A stretch of DNA of 64,000 nucleotides from Xenorhabdus anantnagensis. Lineage in GTDB: Bacteria > Pseudomonadota > Gammaproteobacteria > Enterobacterales > Enterobacteriaceae. Each line of letters starts with the position of its first letter. Within the stretch, counting starts at the first letter, position 1. The stretch lies in the NCBI RefSeq assembly GCF_028598555.1, contig NZ_JAQRFN010000003.1, forward strand, positions 207,167 to 271,166. The letters are read 5' to 3'. Shown here piece after piece: positions 31,313-39,007 of the stretch. The notes below the pieces were generated by a model that did not search any database, had not been told where the DNA came from, and was given only the letters and a program-made list of their open reading frames with translations. The translations under genes were made by a program, and so were the position numbers.

Positions 31313-32809
31313 TCAATAACGCACCATGACCGATTTCAGTTCCGTGTAATGTTCAATAAATGCACTGCCAAACTCACGGCCAATCCCTGAAGATTTCCAG
31401 CCACCAAACGGGAGCGCAGGATCTAGGAACGTATGCATGTTGATCCAAACAATGCCTGCTTCAATGCGTGAAGTCATACGCATTGCTTTGCTCATATTGT
31501 TCGTCCATAAACTGGCAGACAACCCAAATGGCGTTGCATTCATCATGCCAATTAGCTCTTCCTCATCGTCATAACTGAGGAAAGTACCGATCGGCCCGAA
31601 TGTCTCCTCTTTCATTAACGTATCTTCGGCACTATTGGCTTTCACGATCGTGGGGGCGACAAAAAATCCCGGCCCTTCCAGTGCGTGGCCTCCGTAGACA
31701 ATTTCGCAACCTTCCTGACGCGCTTTTTCAAACAGAGACAGAATCTTGTCATAATGCGCTTTGTTTGCCAGAGGCCCCATTTCCGTTGATTCATCAAGGG
31801 GGGAGCCGATTTTCATCGCAGATAATCGTTCAGAAAGTAACGTTAAAACATCATCCATGTGAACAGATGGAATATAAAAACGCTCCGCAGCCGCGCAGAT
31901 TTGCCCTTGATACACGTATCCCGCTTCCAATATGCCATCAACGATTTTCTCAACGGTCATATCCGGCAGAAAAGCCGCTGCGTTTTTTCCCCCAAGCTCC
32001 AGTGTTGTGCGCTTCAATCCCTGCTCCAGAGCCGATTTACCTACGATCATGCCTGTTGGAACTGAACCTGTAAAAGTGACTTTGGCACATTGAGGATGAC
32101 TAATCAGAGAAGATCCAATGCGAGCACCTGAACCATTGACGATATTGATTACGCCATCAGGAATCCCCGCTTCTTTTGCCAGTTCAGCCACACGCAACAT
32201 GGTTAAGGGAGTATATTCGCTGGGTTTAAGCACAATGGTACAACCACTGGTCAATGCTGCGCCCAATTTCCAAATCGCTATCATGATGGAGAAATTCCAC
32301 GGAATAATACCGACCACAACGCCAATGGGTTCACGATGAGTAAAGGCGCTATATTTTTCTCCTTTAAGCGATGGCAATGAGACATTCAATGTTTCGCCAG
32401 TAATTTTGCTCGACCATCCCGCAAAATAGCGTAAATAATCGGCTGATGCCCCCACTTCCAGCATGCGGGATAATTGAATTGGTTTACCAGAACATAAACT
32501 TTCCAGTTGTGCCAGCTCCTCACCATTTTTCTGCAATAGATCAGCCAGCCGATTCAGGCAATTTCCCCGCTCTATAGGGGAGATTTGTGCCCATGATCCG
32601 TGAAAAGCGGCTGATGCCGCCTGCATTGCCTGATTAACTTCGGCCTCTCCTCCCTGATTGACCGTCGCTATCATTTCACCAGAAGCTGGGTTAACGATGG
32701 AAAAAGTTTCCTTTTCCTGACCAAGAATAGAGACTCCATTAATATAATGACCGTGAGAACGCTGCAAGAAAGCAGTAACCGACTCCAGCAACTTAATTTC
32801 ACTCATCAT
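31313..32809 (-). CDS. NAD-dependent aldehyde dehydrogenase (FeaB/PuuC-like)
   Basis: 498 residues, complete ALDH fold. VVVGIIPWNFSIMI and IVLKPSEYTPLT line the NAD site, FTGSVPTG is the Rossmann loop, LELGGKNAA holds the catalytic Glu, and YQGQICAAAERFYI holds the nucleophilic Cys. The C-terminal PFGGWKSSGIGREFG is conserved. Overall similarity as recalled is to phenylacetaldehyde dehydrogenase FeaB and gamma-glutamyl-aminobutyraldehyde dehydrogenase PuuC. Its position after a PuuB-like oxidase suggests oxidation of an amine-derived aldehyde. It follows the cupin gene by 24 bp with the site GAGGAAAAG. The substrate is uncertain. Confidence 0.88.
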   Translation of the reverse strand: MMSEIKLLESVTAFLQRSHGHYINGVSILGQEKETFSIVNPASGEMIATVNQGGEAEVNQAMQAASAAFHGSWAQISPIERGNCLNRLADLLQKNGEELAQLESLCSGKPIQLSRMLEVGASADYLRYFAGWSSKITGETLNVSLPSLKGEKYSAFTHREPIGVVVGIIPWNFSIMIAIWKLGAALTSGCTIVLKPSEYTPLTMLRVAELAKEAGIPDGVINIVNGSGARIGSSLISHPQCAKVTFTGSVPTGMIVGKSALEQGLKRTTLELGGKNAAAFLPDMTVEKIVDGILEAGYVYQGQICAAAERFYIPSVHMDDVLTLLSERLSAMKIGSPLDESTEMGPLANKAHYDKILSLFEKARQEGCEIVYGGHALEGPGFFVAPTIVKANSAEDTLMKEETFGPIGTFLSYDDEEELIGMMNATPFGLSASLWTNNMSKAMRMTSRIEAGIVWINMHTFLDPALPFGGWKSSGIGREFGSAFIEHYTELKSVMVRY

Positions 32810-32833
32810 CTTTTCCTCTGTCTAGCCGGATAT

Positions 32834-33202
32834 TTACCCGTTTATACAAGCCATGTAGTGTTTGACGAAACGCTCGCCAGTGATTTCCCACAATACTTCC
32901 GTCCCTTTTACCGCAAACCACGAGTCGCCTTTATGATATTCAACCGTAACCCCTGTTTTGACATCAGTCAGTTTCACTGAGCCTTCATGCACCGTTGCCA
33001 TTTCATCAAAGGAATAGGTCATTTTAAATGTGCCCTTGGTACAGGCGAAAATACCACATGTCAGATTATGCGATGGTTCCCCATGGGTCATGGCTACACT
33101 CACTTGCGGATCTCCCTCCACCACAATAGAACCAAGATTGGTGATGCTGCCAATTGGCATTAATTCAGGAAGTGCTTTATCTAACAATAACGGCTTTATC
33201 AT
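32834..33202 (-). CDS. Small cupin-domain protein of the amine-catabolism cluster
   Basis: 122 residues consisting of a single cupin: GIFACTKGTFKMTYSFDEMATVHEGSVKLTDV (read as TKGTFKMTYSFDEMATVHEG) and VEYHKGDSWFAVKGTEVLWEIT cover the two cupin motifs. The usual His pair is reduced, so metal binding is uncertain. Proteins of this type often lie beside PuuB-like oxidases and aldehyde dehydrogenases in polyamine and amino-acid catabolic operons; a role in handling the reactive aldehyde or as an accessory factor is only inference. It lies between the two enzyme genes in the same direction. Confidence 0.75.
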   Translation of the reverse strand: MIKPLLLDKALPELMPIGSITNLGSIVVEGDPQVSVAMTHGEPSHNLTCGIFACTKGTFKMTYSFDEMATVHEGSVKLTDVKTGVTVEYHKGDSWFAVKGTEVLWEITGERFVKHYMACING

Positions 33203-33217
33203 GGCTTTTACCTTTTA

Positions 33218-33286
33218 ATAGTGACTGTTCAAAAAAATAGTGACCGTTCAAAAAATAGTTACTGTTCAAAAAATAGTAAAAAGAAA
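33218..33286 (-). repeat. 18-bp tandem repeat in the oxidoreductase-cupin gap
   Basis: Units ATAGTGACTGTTCAAAAAA begin at 33218 (19 bp), 33237 and 33255 (18 bp each) and 33273 (14 bp, truncated), with a further start at 33287. The array fills most of the 115-bp gap between the two genes and would be transcribed in the operon mRNA. Confidence 0.85.
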
Positions 33287-33317
33287 ATAGTGACAAAAAA
33301 TCTAAACGGCGATAAAA

Positions 33318-34619
33318 CTAACGGCGTCCTTGCCAATAACCTGAAGTTTGGTGCCAAGTCTTACTGGCTGAGAGCAGTAAATTTCTCAATCTGTCTTTCC
33401 CGATAATATTGAGGTGTGGAATCGAACTCAGTAACGAATAACGATCTGAGCCTTCACTCATTCCTTCAGCCAGAATTTTGCAGATAATGTGGCTAGGCGT
33501 CACACCAAAACCAGAATACCCTTGAACATAGAACACATTTTTATGATCAGGCAGAGAACCAATTTGCGGAAACAGATTGGCGCTGCAACATAATGGCCCG
33601 CCCCATGCCAGTTCTATCTTCACATCTTTCAAGTAAGGGAAAGTTTTGAGCATGAGATTGCGGTTCCATGCTTTTAAATCAGAAGGTATATATTCAATGA
33701 AATGTGTCGCGCCGCCATATAGCAAACGGTTTTCTTTGGTAACACGATAGTAATCGATGACCGGGCTAATATCGCTGTATGCCCCACGAATAGGACTGAT
33801 CCTTTCAATCAAATCGTCCGACAGTTCTTCTGTCATCAATTGGAAGGCGTAGGTATTGATCGTTTTTCTATAAATAGTCGGTTCGAGTCCATCCAAAAAA
33901 CCATTGCATGCCCACAACATCTTATTGGCACGAACTGACCCCATGGGTGTGCGAACTGTGACCCTAGGGCCATACTCTACGTTCACAACCTGGCTGTTTT
34001 CAAAAATCTTGACACCGTATTCAGTGACAGCCTTGGCTTCTCCCAACAGTAAATTGAGCGAATGAACATGCCCGCCCCCCATGTGTTTTAATGCACTGGT
34101 ATAGCGGTCCGAACCAATAATTTTCTTAACATCCGCACCAGTATAAAGTTCAATTTCTTCATCAGGGGAAGCCGAACGAAATTCCTGCAACCAACTATGC
34201 AATGTTTTATCATGTCGCGGATTCCAGCCAAGATAAGCATAACCTTGGCAAAAATCAGCCTGAATATCATATTTGGCAATTCGATCACGAATTATCCCTG
34301 CGCCCAAGCTACTAATTTTAAATATGGTTTCTAAACCTTTTTTACCCGTATGGCGTTTGATCTTATTCAAGTCATGACCAATACCCGTCATCACTTGACC
34401 ACCATTACGGCCTGTACCGCCATATCCCAAAGTCCGGCCTTCCAAAATCGCAATATTAGTGATGCCTTTTTCTGCCAGCTCTAATGCCGTATTGATACCA
34501 GAAAAACCTCCGCCAATGATAACTACATCAACATCCAAATCTTCTGTCAGCATTGGGAAACGAAGATCATATTTTTTTGTTGCCGCATAGTATGTTAATG
34601 AATCAAGTTGATTATTCAT
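33318..34619 (-). CDS. PuuB-like FAD-dependent amine oxidoreductase
   Basis: 433 residues of the DAO/glycine-oxidase superfamily. The FAD-binding Rossmann motif is VDVVIIGGGFSGINTALELA (about residues 28-48), followed by GYGGTGRNGGQV, as in gamma-glutamylputrescine oxidoreductase PuuB. GGGHVHSLNLLLGEAKAV, YYRVTKENRLLYGGAT and YVQGYSGFGVTPSH correspond to conserved PuuB regions. I infer oxidative deamination of an amine or glutamylated amine to an aldehyde, passed to the ALDH downstream. PuuA, PuuD, PuuE and the permease are not in the window, so the substrate may not be putrescine. Confidence 0.83.
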   Translation of the reverse strand: MNNQLDSLTYYAATKKYDLRFPMLTEDLDVDVVIIGGGFSGINTALELAEKGITNIAILEGRTLGYGGTGRNGGQVMTGIGHDLNKIKRHTGKKGLETIFKISSLGAGIIRDRIAKYDIQADFCQGYAYLGWNPRHDKTLHSWLQEFRSASPDEEIELYTGADVKKIIGSDRYTSALKHMGGGHVHSLNLLLGEAKAVTEYGVKIFENSQVVNVEYGPRVTVRTPMGSVRANKMLWACNGFLDGLEPTIYRKTINTYAFQLMTEELSDDLIERISPIRGAYSDISPVIDYYRVTKENRLLYGGATHFIEYIPSDLKAWNRNLMLKTFPYLKDVKIELAWGGPLCCSANLFPQIGSLPDHKNVFYVQGYSGFGVTPSHIICKILAEGMSEGSDRYSLLSSIPHLNIIGKDRLRNLLLSASKTWHQTSGYWQGRR

Positions 34620-35186
34620 GTTATATACCCCATGAGCATCTGCTTATCCCCTGATGGTGTTCAGCTGATCACCTTGCTACTCCGTTTCTCAGGGGGATTT
34701 ATCACATTTACTGAATATTAGTTATTCAGGTGTATTAACAAAGCAATAAAGGGTCGAAATATTAACAAATTGATATAAATAACAATTAACGCACTTAATG
34801 TCTGATATATATATGAATCATATGTAATTGAAATGCTCAAATCATTTGTTGTTTTCATGTTAATCAAATCACAATTATTCAAATATTTATTAACAAGATG
34901 TAACTTTTATATTTTCAATTTGTGATGGATTGGGAGGAATTTTTTCTGTTAGTGAATTATTCTGAAAAAAGATATTTATATATGTACCTAGTAGATTTCA
35001 AGTTATCACTAACAAAACAACGACTTGAAAATAATGGGTATGTGCCCTTCATCTTTCAAGTTGCCTCTTTGTTGGCTGCACTCACTCACCCCGATCACAT
35101 AGTTATCTATGCTCCCGGGGATTCGCTCCCTTGCCGCCGCGACGCATCTTGAAATCCATTGGGTATAGTTACTGAAAGGAATAAAT
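34620..35186. other. Divergent promoter region before the PuuB-like gene and nucleoside hydrolase
   Basis: A 567-bp gap. 34620-35035 is very AT-rich and must carry the promoter of the minus-strand amine cluster; no specific binding site was recognised. The ERIC element (35041-35168) occupies the part just upstream of the nucleoside hydrolase. The open frame at 34922-35152 runs into the ERIC and is rejected. Confidence 0.6.
35041..35168. repeat. ERIC element, copy 1
   Basis: About 127 bp with the ERIC hallmarks: CTTTCAAGTTGC near the left end, CACTCACCCCGATCACATAG in the middle, GCTCCCGGGGATTCGCT, and CTTGAAATCCATTGGGTATA at the right end. It ends 18 bp before the nucleoside hydrolase start, so it lies in that gene's leader and could fold into a long hairpin in the mRNA. 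Confidence 0.9.
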
Positions 35187-36137
35187 ATGCTACCGAAGAA
35201 AATTATCCTTGACTGCGATCCCGGACATGATGATGCCATTGCTCTCCTGCTTGCCCATGGGAATCCGAATATTGAGCTGTTGGCTGTCACAACCGTTGTT
35301 GGCAATCAAACCCTGAGTAAAGTAACCCGCAATGCCCTTTGCATTGCACGCATCGCCAATATTCACAATGTTCCTTTCGCAGCAGGATGCCACCGCCCAC
35401 TTGTTCGAGAGATCAAGACAGCCCCAGATATTCATGGTGAAACTGGCTTAGATGGCCCCATTCTCCCTGAACCAACAATGAAATTAGATGCTCGCCATGC
35501 AGTTGATTTACTTATTGATGTGATTATGGAAAATCCGCCCAAAAGTGTGACTCTGGTTCCAACTGCGGGTTTGACAAACATCGCTATGGCCGCACGCAAA
35601 GCACCGCAAATCGTTGAGCGGGTGAAGGAAGTCGTATTGATGGGAGGGGGTTATCATAAAGGAAACAGAAGTGCAGTTGCGGAGTTCAATATTGTGATCG
35701 ATCCAGAAGCCGCACACATTGTTTTTAATGAAAAATGGCCGCTGACGATGGTTGGTTTAGATCTCACTCATCAAGCTCAAGCAACACCTGAAATTATCGA
35801 GGCAATCGCTCAAATTAAGACACATTCCTCGCAATTCGTGTTGGATGCGCTGAAATTTTATGGGGATAGATATCGTGAGCATCAGGGATTTGGTTATCCT
35901 CCAGTTCATGATCCCTGTGCTGTCGCTTATGTGATCGATCCTGATGTTATGACGACCCAAAAAGTTCCCGTTAATATCGAGCTAACGGGAGCATTAACAA
36001 CCGGAATGACAGTGGCAGATTTCCGTTTCCCTCCACCTGAAGATTGCCATACACAAGTTGCTGTCAAATTGGATCACAGCAAGTTCTGGCAATTAGTGAT
36101 TGATGCCCTGAAAAATATTGGTGAAACTGCTTACTGA
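35187..36137 (+). CDS. Inosine-uridine-type nucleoside hydrolase
   Basis: 316 residues of the IUNH family (RihA/RihB-like). The Ca2+-binding and catalytic signature IILDCDPGHDDAIALLLAHG is at the N-terminus; HGETGLDGP, VLMGGGYHKGNRSAVAEFNI, DPEAA and PPVHDPCAVAY (with the active-site His and Asp) follow. The enzyme hydrolyses ribonucleosides irreversibly to base and ribose in the cytoplasm. Similarity is shared between RihA and RihB, so no symbol is given. The start ATG follows TGAAAGGAATAAAT. Its stop codon is the first base triplet of a 21-bp repeat. Confidence 0.92.
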   Translation: MLPKKIILDCDPGHDDAIALLLAHGNPNIELLAVTTVVGNQTLSKVTRNALCIARIANIHNVPFAAGCHRPLVREIKTAPDIHGETGLDGPILPEPTMKLDARHAVDLLIDVIMENPPKSVTLVPTAGLTNIAMAARKAPQIVERVKEVVLMGGGYHKGNRSAVAEFNIVIDPEAAHIVFNEKWPLTMVGLDLTHQAQATPEIIEAIAQIKTHSSQFVLDALKFYGDRYREHQGFGYPPVHDPCAVAYVIDPDVMTTQKVPVNIELTGALTTGMTVADFRFPPPEDCHTQVAVKLDHSKFWQLVIDALKNIGETAY

Positions 36138-36195
36138 TTTATTAAAACCAATCATTGATTTATTAAAACCAATTACTGATTTATTAATTAATTCA
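36135..36195 (+). repeat. 21-bp tandem repeat starting at a stop codon
   Basis: TGATTTATTAAAACCAATCA-type units begin at 36135 and 36156 with a partial third at 36177. The first TGA is the stop codon of the nucleoside hydrolase, so each unit repeats the stop context into the spacer before the convergent TSUP gene. Confidence 0.85.
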
Positions 36196-36250
36196 ATATC
36201 TTCTTTGGCTGTTGAGCCTACCACTCGCCTCAATGGTCAAAGAAGTCTCT

Positions 36251-37036
36251 TCAAATTAACCGGAATCCTATCAATATTGCACTGCATAAGATCAAGAACA
36301 ATGTGGCATATTGTAGTACCTTGTCAGACAAATGCTTCATCAGATACTTGGCAAAAGGGATCGCCAGCAAAGAACCCACAAACAGCACCAACGCCAGTTT
36401 CCAATCCGTATATCCTCCATGTGCATAAGCAACAGCAGATGAACCGGATAACATCATTGTGACAAATAAGGAAACACCAACCGCTTGTTTGATACTCATT
36501 TGCGCATAGCGTAGTAGTAATGGCAATACCACGATGCCACCACCAACTCCCGTTGCTCCGAGCACCAATCCAGCCCCTGTACCGGGCAGTAAAAGAGGCT
36601 TAATCAGTCTGGATTGTGGTTGCATTTGGCCCATTTTTAACTGCGGCTGACGTATTCGACGATAAAAAAGATACAGGGAAAATAAGATAGCCAATAAAAC
36701 CAATAAATTAATTCCCCATTCAAGTTGTACCTGATAGTGGCTTACATGACTCAACATTGTTACTCCATAACTGGCCAATACCGTACCGGGTATCATGATC
36801 AGCAGAATAATCAAAGATTGACGTAAGGGAATATTGCCCATGCGAAAGTGCATGTAAGAAGATGATATTTTCATCAGCATTGAAAGAAGATTAGCCGTCG
36901 CTACAGAAGCCAATGCATCCAATCCGAAAAAATAGCTCAGGATCGGCAAAACTACCACACCACCACCAACACCAGTAGTACTGATAATTAAACCAACAAC
37001 CGCTCCAATCGCAAGCTCAGGGATCAATGACACCAT
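36251..37036 (-). CDS. TSUP/TauE-SafE family membrane permease
   Basis: 261 residues with about eight hydrophobic segments and the internally repeated family motif: VVGLIISTTGVGGGVVVLPI near the N-terminus and GLVLGATGVGGGIVVLPLLL in the second half. The family exports or imports small organosulfur or organic anions across the inner membrane; YfcA is a distant E. coli member. The ligand is not predictable. It is convergent with the nucleoside hydrolase and appears monocistronic. Confidence 0.88.
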   Translation of the reverse strand: MVSLIPELAIGAVVGLIISTTGVGGGVVVLPILSYFFGLDALASVATANLLSMLMKISSSYMHFRMGNIPLRQSLIILLIMIPGTVLASYGVTMLSHVSHYQVQLEWGINLLVLLAILFSLYLFYRRIRQPQLKMGQMQPQSRLIKPLLLPGTGAGLVLGATGVGGGIVVLPLLLRYAQMSIKQAVGVSLFVTMMLSGSSAVAYAHGGYTDWKLALVLFVGSLLAIPFAKYLMKHLSDKVLQYATLFLILCSAILIGFRLI

Positions 37037-37199
37037 CTTTTCTCCCGCTTATGTCTAATCAAAGTACATTATTTCATCAAATTCCAGCAATCATTGCTCA
37101 TAATATGACAAAAAAAATATCATATTCAAAAACAGAATATGTATCTCAGCTTCGTATTAAAGAGAAATAACAAGAGAAAAATGATTTTTCAGTCGCAGC

Positions 37200-37233
37200 T
37201 TTATTGGCTGCAACTTGAAAGACGATGGGTAAA
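37200..37233. repeat. ERIC remnant
   Basis: GGCTGCAACTTGAAAGACGA followed by TGGGTA matches the terminal third of an ERIC element; the rest is missing or degenerate. It lies just after the stop of the C-protein-like gene (37242). Confidence 0.65.
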
Positions 37234-37241
37234 GAGAATAT

Positions 37242-37481
37242 TTAATGGGGAGGATGTATTGTTTCGAAATTGAACAGCTCATTAAGTTCAATCTGTAGTC
37301 CATTTGCTATTACATAAATAATTTCCAAGGTAGGATTCCTGACACCACGCTCAATGCCACTGACATAGGTTCGATCCAACCCACATTTATCAGCAAAAGC
37401 TTCCTGTGACATCCCAGCTTCTCTCCTGAGATACCTAATTCTTTGTCCAAAAAGGGATTTGATGCTGTTCGATTTTTTCAT
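37242..37481 (-). CDS. Orphan controller (C)-protein-like XRE regulator
   Basis: 79 residues, nearly all one XRE HTH domain: FGQRIRYLRREAGMSQEAFA and DKCGLDRTYVSGIERGVRNPT. The LDRTYVSGIERxxRNPT stretch and the size closely match controller proteins of type II restriction-modification systems such as C.AhdI and C.Esp1396I. Just upstream on its coding strand is GTGACTTATAGTCCGTG, the C-box known from these systems. No methyltransferase or endonuclease gene is near. I infer an autoregulated orphan regulator; a generic XRE repressor is the alternative. Confidence 0.82.
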   Translation of the reverse strand: MKKSNSIKSLFGQRIRYLRREAGMSQEAFADKCGLDRTYVSGIERGVRNPTLEIIYVIANGLQIELNELFNFETIHPPH

Positions 37482-37500
37482 CCGATAAGTATCGATTCGT

Positions 37501-37571
37501 GTTACTTATCCGACCACGGACTATAAGTCACGTTTCAATTTGAGTTATGCTATGATATGTGACTTATAATC
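37501..37571. promoter_or_regulatory. C-box operators between the C-protein-like gene and nlp
   Basis: On the minus strand GTGACTTATAGTCCGTG occupies 37531-37515, followed by the degenerate half GGATAAGTAAC towards 37501, reproducing the left/right operator pair of C-protein promoters about 20 bp before the start codon. A second site, GTGACTTATAATC (37559-37571), is inverted relative to the first and covers a TATAAT -10 candidate for the plus-strand nlp gene. This suggests both divergent genes are under the same regulator. Confidence 0.72.
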
Positions 37572-37625
37572 TACTTAACACTTACTTTTTGATTGAAAAA
37601 TAATAGATAATTGGAGATCTTAAGG

Positions 37626-37838
37626 ATGGAAAAAAAAGACTGGCATTCTGCTGATATCATCGCTGAATTGAAAAAGCGCGGAACCACATTGTCAGAAGTA
37701 TCACGGGCAGCAGGGCTGGCATCATCCACTCTTGCCAATGCATTGCAACGACACTGGCCAAAAGGTGAGCGTCTTATCGCCGCAGCACTGGAGCGCACGC
37801 CAGAAGAAATATGGCCTTCGCGTTATGAAAGAAAATGA
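37626..37838 (+). CDS. Ner/Nlp-like (SfsB-type) transcriptional regulator
   Basis: 70 residues from the ATG at 37626, with GGAGA nine bases upstream. The sequence MEKKDWHSADIIAELKKRGTTLSEVSRAAGLASSTLANALQRHWPKGERLIAAALERTPEEIWPSRY (read as KKDWHSADIIAELKKRG, LSEVSRAAGLASSTLANAL and TPEEIWPSRY) matches Mu-type Ner repressors and E. coli Nlp/SfsB. Such proteins bind DNA as small HTH regulators. It is divergent from the C-protein-like gene and its -10 overlaps a C-box. It could be a domesticated phage gene or the chromosomal sfsB lineage. Confidence 0.85.
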   Translation: MEKKDWHSADIIAELKKRGTTLSEVSRAAGLASSTLANALQRHWPKGERLIAAALERTPEEIWPSRYERK

Positions 37839-37883
37839 TGATTGTAAAATAGACCCAGCCTAGCTGGGTTTATTCACATAAGA

Positions 37884-38198
37884 TCAACTCGCCAGCTTTA
37901 AGCCAATAATGCCTATCACAATCAAGACAAGGCTCAACACTCTGGCAAAATTCGCCGATTCCCCTAATACCATAATGCCGAAAATCGCCGTACCTACAGC
38001 GCCAATACCTGTCCACACAGCATAAGCAGTTCCTGCCGGCAGGTTTTTCATCGCATAGGCCAATAGCCCCACACTGACAGTCATCGCGCTAATCGTAATT
38101 ACACTTGGCATCAAACGTGAAAAACCCTGAGTATATTTCAGGCCTACCGCCCACACCACTTCCAACAGACCAGCAATAAGAAGGATCAACCAAGACAT
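37884..38198 (-). CDS. sugE: Guanidinium exporter (SMR family)
   Basis: 104 residues, four transmembrane helices; the E. coli SugE/Gdx length is 105. The key Glu13 lies in [16 protein letters not shown], and [19 protein letters not shown] plus the C-terminal [10 protein letters not shown] are conserved. Gdx exports guanidinium in exchange for protons as an antiparallel dimer. The guanidine-II riboswitch just upstream strongly supports this function over drug resistance. The gene lies after efp as in E. coli, without ecnAB between them. Confidence 0.96.
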   Translation of the reverse strand: MSWLILLIAGLLEVVWAVGLKYTQGFSRLMPSVITISAMTVSVGLLAYAMKNLPAGTAYAVWTGIGAVGTAIFGIMVLGESANFARVLSLVLIVIGIIGLKLAS

Positions 38199-38224
38199 GC
38201 CTTTCCCTTTATATGATGACTAGT

Positions 38225-38268
38225 GGGGCCGTCCCCAATGAAATGACGTTTATCCAGGTCGTCCAGGA
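38225..38268 (-). ncRNA. Guanidine-II (mini-ykkC) riboswitch
   Basis: On the coding strand of sugE two small hairpins with ACGR loops lie in tandem: TCCTGG-ACGA-CCTGGA (38268-38253) and GGGG-ACGG-CCCC (38236-38225). Paired hairpins with ACGR tetraloops define the guanidine-II class, known upstream of sugE in enterobacteria. The second hairpin ends 27 nt before the start codon, so it probably controls access to the ribosome-binding site AAAGGG. Confidence 0.9.
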
Positions 38269-38343
38269 TAACGATAAGAAATGAAACTGAATTATAGCTA
38301 TCCGATCTGGCAGTCGCAATAATAACGACCGATGAGCTACAAC

Positions 38344-38386
38344 AAAAAAACCGCAACCTCTAGACGAAGAGGCTACGGTTTTTTTA
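38344..38386. terminator. Bidirectional terminator after efp
   Basis: AAAAAAACCG (from 38344) pairs with CGGTTTTTTT (to 38386); an inner stem ACCTCT/AGAGGC completes the hairpin. A- and T-runs on each side make it functional in both directions. It lies 15 bp after the efp stop. Confidence 0.85.
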
Positions 38387-38400
38387 AATAACAAACGCGG

Positions 38401-38967
38401 TTATTTTACGCGAGATACATATTCGTTAGAACGGGTATCAACTTTGATGATTTCGCCGATCTGTACAAACAGAGGTACTTTTACCACAGCACCAGTGCTC
38501 AACGTTGCAGGTTTACCACCAGTACCAGCGGTATCACCTTTCAGACCTGGATCGGTTTCAACCACTTCCAGCTCAACGAAGTTTGGGGGAGTAACAGCGA
38601 TAGGACGGCCATCCCACAGAGTCAGAATACATTCTGCCTGATCGATCAGCCATTTTGCATTGTCACCAACGGCTTTCGCATCCGCAGCCAGCTGCTCGAA
38701 AGTTTCGTTATTCATGAAATGCCAGAATTCACCATCGTTGTACAAATAAGTCAGGTTGGCATCCATGACATCTGCACTTTCAGCAGAATCTGTTGATTTA
38801 AAAGTTTTTTCCAGCAGTTTACCAGAAATCAGTTTACGAATACGAACACGGGCAAATGCCTGACCTTTACCTGGTTTAACAAATTCACTGTCCAGAATAG
38901 CGCACGGCTCGCCATCTAACATGATTTTAAGACCTGAACGGAATTCATTGGTACTATAAGTAGCCAT
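38401..38967 (-). CDS. efp: Elongation factor P
   Basis: 188 residues, as in E. coli. EF-P relieves ribosome stalling at polyproline. The modified lysine is in [14 protein letters not shown] (Lys34), the target of (R)-beta-lysylation by EpmA with EpmB supplying beta-lysine. KV/OB domains are intact, with [19 protein letters not shown] and the C-terminal [14 protein letters not shown]. It is divergent from epmB with 40 bp between the starts, an arrangement that keeps the factor and its modification enzyme together. epmA is not in the window. Confidence 0.98.
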   Translation of the reverse strand: MATYSTNEFRSGLKIMLDGEPCAILDSEFVKPGKGQAFARVRIRKLISGKLLEKTFKSTDSAESADVMDANLTYLYNDGEFWHFMNNETFEQLAADAKAVGDNAKWLIDQAECILTLWDGRPIAVTPPNFVELEVVETDPGLKGDTAGTGGKPATLSTGAVVKVPLFVQIGEIIKVDTRSNEYVSRVK

Positions 38968-39007
38968 GGAGATCCTCTAATTTTTAACAAAATGGCTTAG
39001 CCAAAAA

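Noticed and set aside
34922..35152. 76-codon frame upstream of the nucleoside hydrolase
   Set aside because: The second half reads through the ERIC element.
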